64,000 nt of DNA. Origin: Bacteroidales bacterium. Lineage in GTDB: Bacteria > Bacteroidota > Bacteroidia > Bacteroidales > Muribaculaceae. A program made the translations under genes and the position numbers. The stretch is from positions 1-64,000 of the forward strand of contig SUXJ01000007.1 in assembly GCA_015061005.1 (NCBI GenBank). Reading direction: 5' to 3'. Below are positions 62,534-64,000 of this stretch, piece after piece (position 1 is the first letter of the stretch; each line of letters begins with the position of its first letter). The notes beneath the pieces were generated by a model that saw only the letters and a program-made list of their open reading frames with translations, was not told the DNA's origin and made no database searches.

Positions 62534-64000
62534 TTAATGCTGAATAAATTTGCAACCGTCTTTAATGTATAAATGACCTTTAACCGGGTTCACCACTCTG
62601 CGCCCTTGAAGGTCATACATGGGACTATCTGATACATTCGAAGGATTGATTTCCTCAATTGAGCTTTGAGATTGAACAACATCGATACGAAACAAATTAC
62701 TGTAATTGGCACTAAAGCCAACAGAATTTGACCAAGAGTCGAATGTTCCTGCCGCCATGATGATAATTGCGCCATCTGTGGTGCCATCAGAACGCTTGCT
62801 CACGATGTAGTAAGTGTCATCGAGCGTTGTACCTCCGTCGTTGATAGACCAATCGCAATAAGTAGCATTATAGGTGGCGAGAGTTCCGGCGTTATTATTA
62901 TAGCCATAGTTTGCGCCGGCACGCCAAATCATGTAGCGTTGCGATGCTTCATTGTAAAAGCTATACTTACCGCTTGCTTCTTTAGTACATTTGAACTTAG
63001 CAGGTTCACCAACGATTTCGGCCGACGAAGTGGAAATATCCAGCACATTGTTTTGGTTAACATAAAGAACATATTCCGAACCATTCTGCTGAACGTTGGT
63101 AAAAGTCAAAACTTTACCGTCCCACTTATCTTCCGGAGCACTGCCCGCGAGCAACGCGTAGATTGCATCAACTTCTTCAGTAGTCGGATCTGCACTCATG
63201 GCATTGAGTGCATCCTCAAGGTTCGCCATGAGACTTGCAGAGGCATCGGAATCTTCTGCCAACGCCGTGAAATAGTCAATTAGGAATTCTTTGCGGTCAA
63301 CGTCACGCTTAACACTATATGCACCATTTGTGATATATTCGAGGTCATAGGCAACATAGATATTATCAAAGCCGTCAAAATTATGTTGGCCTGCACCGGT
63401 TGGGAAGCTCGTTGATACGGGATTATTACGTTTGCCAAAGCCGGTTAAGGTTTCTTCGTAGATGAAGCCGATTCTGTTATCAGCCTGAAGGTCCATTGAG
63501 CTATAAGCAGACGAAGTGTTGCTGACTTGATAAAACCCGTTCCAATCATTAGCGAAATTGGCAACAGAATTGATGTCAGTGAAATCAGTGAGTTCCTTAT
63601 AGAATATACCTACATTTGTACGCCCGGAGCCGGTTGGCAACGATTGCAAAGCAAGATACATTTCTTTGTTATCGATATTACGCTTAACGGGGACAACAAG
63701 AATTTCACCGTTGGTGGAATTGCCGCCGGGAGTAAGTCCGGAGCCTGCAAATGTGCTCTTCACAGAAGTGCTCCATTCGCCTTCACCGGTAAGGGTGTTA
63801 CTGTAAGTATATATGTTGTATATACGACCACCACCCACACGGCTTGACAGAATAACTCGTCCGTCAGGCATTTCTTCACACTTGGGTTCGTCGCCACCGG
63901 GAGCAGGAAGTGCGGAAGCTCCACCAAGGGCGTGCCATGTGCGACCGAAGTCATCAGAATAGATTACGCGGTTACCATTAGGACGCGCGCACATTGCAGC
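62534..64000 (-). CDS. GH33-type exo-alpha-sialidase, 5' end outside window
   Basis: The frame stays open to the window edge (two codons before the internal ATG at 63994), so the N-terminus is missing; 488 residues are present. An Asp-box (YSDDFGRTW) opens the visible part; MPDGRVILSSRVGGGRIYNI, LTPGGNSTNGEILVVPV and MDLQADNRIGFIYEE belong to the six-bladed sialidase propeller, the last probably bearing the catalytic glutamate. A small helical spacer (about 240-280) and a beta-trefoil-like domain (about 285-440) follow. The end, MYDLQGRRVVNPVKGHLYIK, is the same kind of tail as in other secreted proteins here. It should release terminal sialic acid from host glycans outside the cell. It has its own terminator. 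Confidence 0.87.
   Translation of the reverse strand, partial: AAMCARPNGNRVIYSDDFGRTWHALGGASALPAPGGDEPKCEEMPDGRVILSSRVGGGRIYNIYTYSNTLTGEGEWSTSVKSTFAGSGLTPGGNSTNGEILVVPVKRNIDNKEMYLALQSLPTGSGRTNVGIFYKELTDFTDINSVANFANDWNGFYQVSNTSSAYSSMDLQADNRIGFIYEETLTGFGKRNNPVSTSFPTGAGQHNFDGFDNIYVAYDLEYITNGAYSVKRDVDRKEFLIDYFTALAEDSDASASLMANLEDALNAMSADPTTEEVDAIYALLAGSAPEDKWDGKVLTFTNVQQNGSEYVLYVNQNNVLDISTSSAEIVGEPAKFKCTKEASGKYSFYNEASQRYMIWRAGANYGYNNNAGTLATYNATYCDWSINDGGTTLDDTYYIVSKRSDGTTDGAIIIMAAGTFDSWSNSVGFSANYSNLFRIDVVQSQSSIEEINPSNVSDSPMYDLQGRRVVNPVKGHLYIKDGCKFIQH

Overview
The window comes from a gut-type Bacteroidales genome, most plausibly Muribaculaceae or a close relative. The evidence is a SusC/SusD pair, many lipoproteins with an acidic stretch after the lipidated cysteine, several C-terminal sorting-like tails, promoters of the TTTG / TAnnTTTG type, a KorA with its gamma domain fused, DUF4254, DUF5723 and DUF4922 proteins, and an S16 with a long Ala/Glu/Lys-rich tail. 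The family-level placement is inference; no rRNA is present.

Layout. 1-2.5 kb (minus): edge of an accessory region with an AAA ATPase cut by the window, a small unknown protein and an IntDOT-like tyrosine recombinase. 2.9-7.2 kb (plus): a lipoprotein and an exported GH95 glycosidase. 7.3 kb: initiator tRNA-Met with its own promoter and terminator. 7.5-11 kb: a DUF4373-like protein converging on korBA (2-oxoglutarate:ferredoxin oxidoreductase). 11-16.2 kb (plus): a tightly overlapping operon ending in a BtuFCD/FecBCD-type ABC importer, converging on a Sua5/YciO/YrdC protein. 16.7-17.3 kb: hairpin-rich non-coding DNA. 17.4-22.6 kb (minus): a DUF5723 barrel, a 1035-residue lipoprotein and ribosomal protein S16. 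22.7-33.8 kb (minus): six genes, four of them linked by 4-base overlaps, forming a peptidoglycan-centred operon (amidase, double GT2, DUF4922/SpoIID fusion, NamZ-like DUF1343, TPR protein, M3 peptidase). 33.9-36.2 kb (minus): a secreted choice-of-anchor J / Fn3 protein. 36.5-39.2 kb (plus): nrdD and nrdG. 39.4-47.6 kb (plus): SusC, SusD and a GH85 endoglycosidase, a compact N-glycan locus. 47.7-50.4 kb (minus): topoisomerase IV subunit A.

50.4-58.4 kb: tRNA-Ser(UGA), whose last 13 bases recur about 7.8 kb downstream. The interval holds an IS30 remnant, tandem repeats, a giant M60 (enhancin/mucinase-like) metallopeptidase, two small mobile-element proteins and the N-terminal stump of an integrase. 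I read it as a decaying genomic island integrated in the tRNA-Ser gene; just beyond its far end lies what looks like the displaced original tRNA terminator. 58.4-62.4 kb (minus): a four-gene operon ruvB - DUF4254 - ROK kinase - carboxynorspermidine-type dehydrogenase. 62.5-64 kb (minus): a GH33-type sialidase whose 5' end lies outside the window.

How it fits together: enzymes for host glycoproteins (GH95 fucosidase-like, GH85 endo-N-acetylglucosaminidase, M60 mucin peptidase, sialidase) are scattered over several loci, suggesting a mucin/N-glycan forager. KorAB and the anaerobic NrdDG fit an anaerobe. The most unusual items are the tRNA-Ser island carrying the M60 protease and the DUF4922-SpoIID fusion, which lacks a signal peptide and sits inside an exported cell-wall hydrolase operon.
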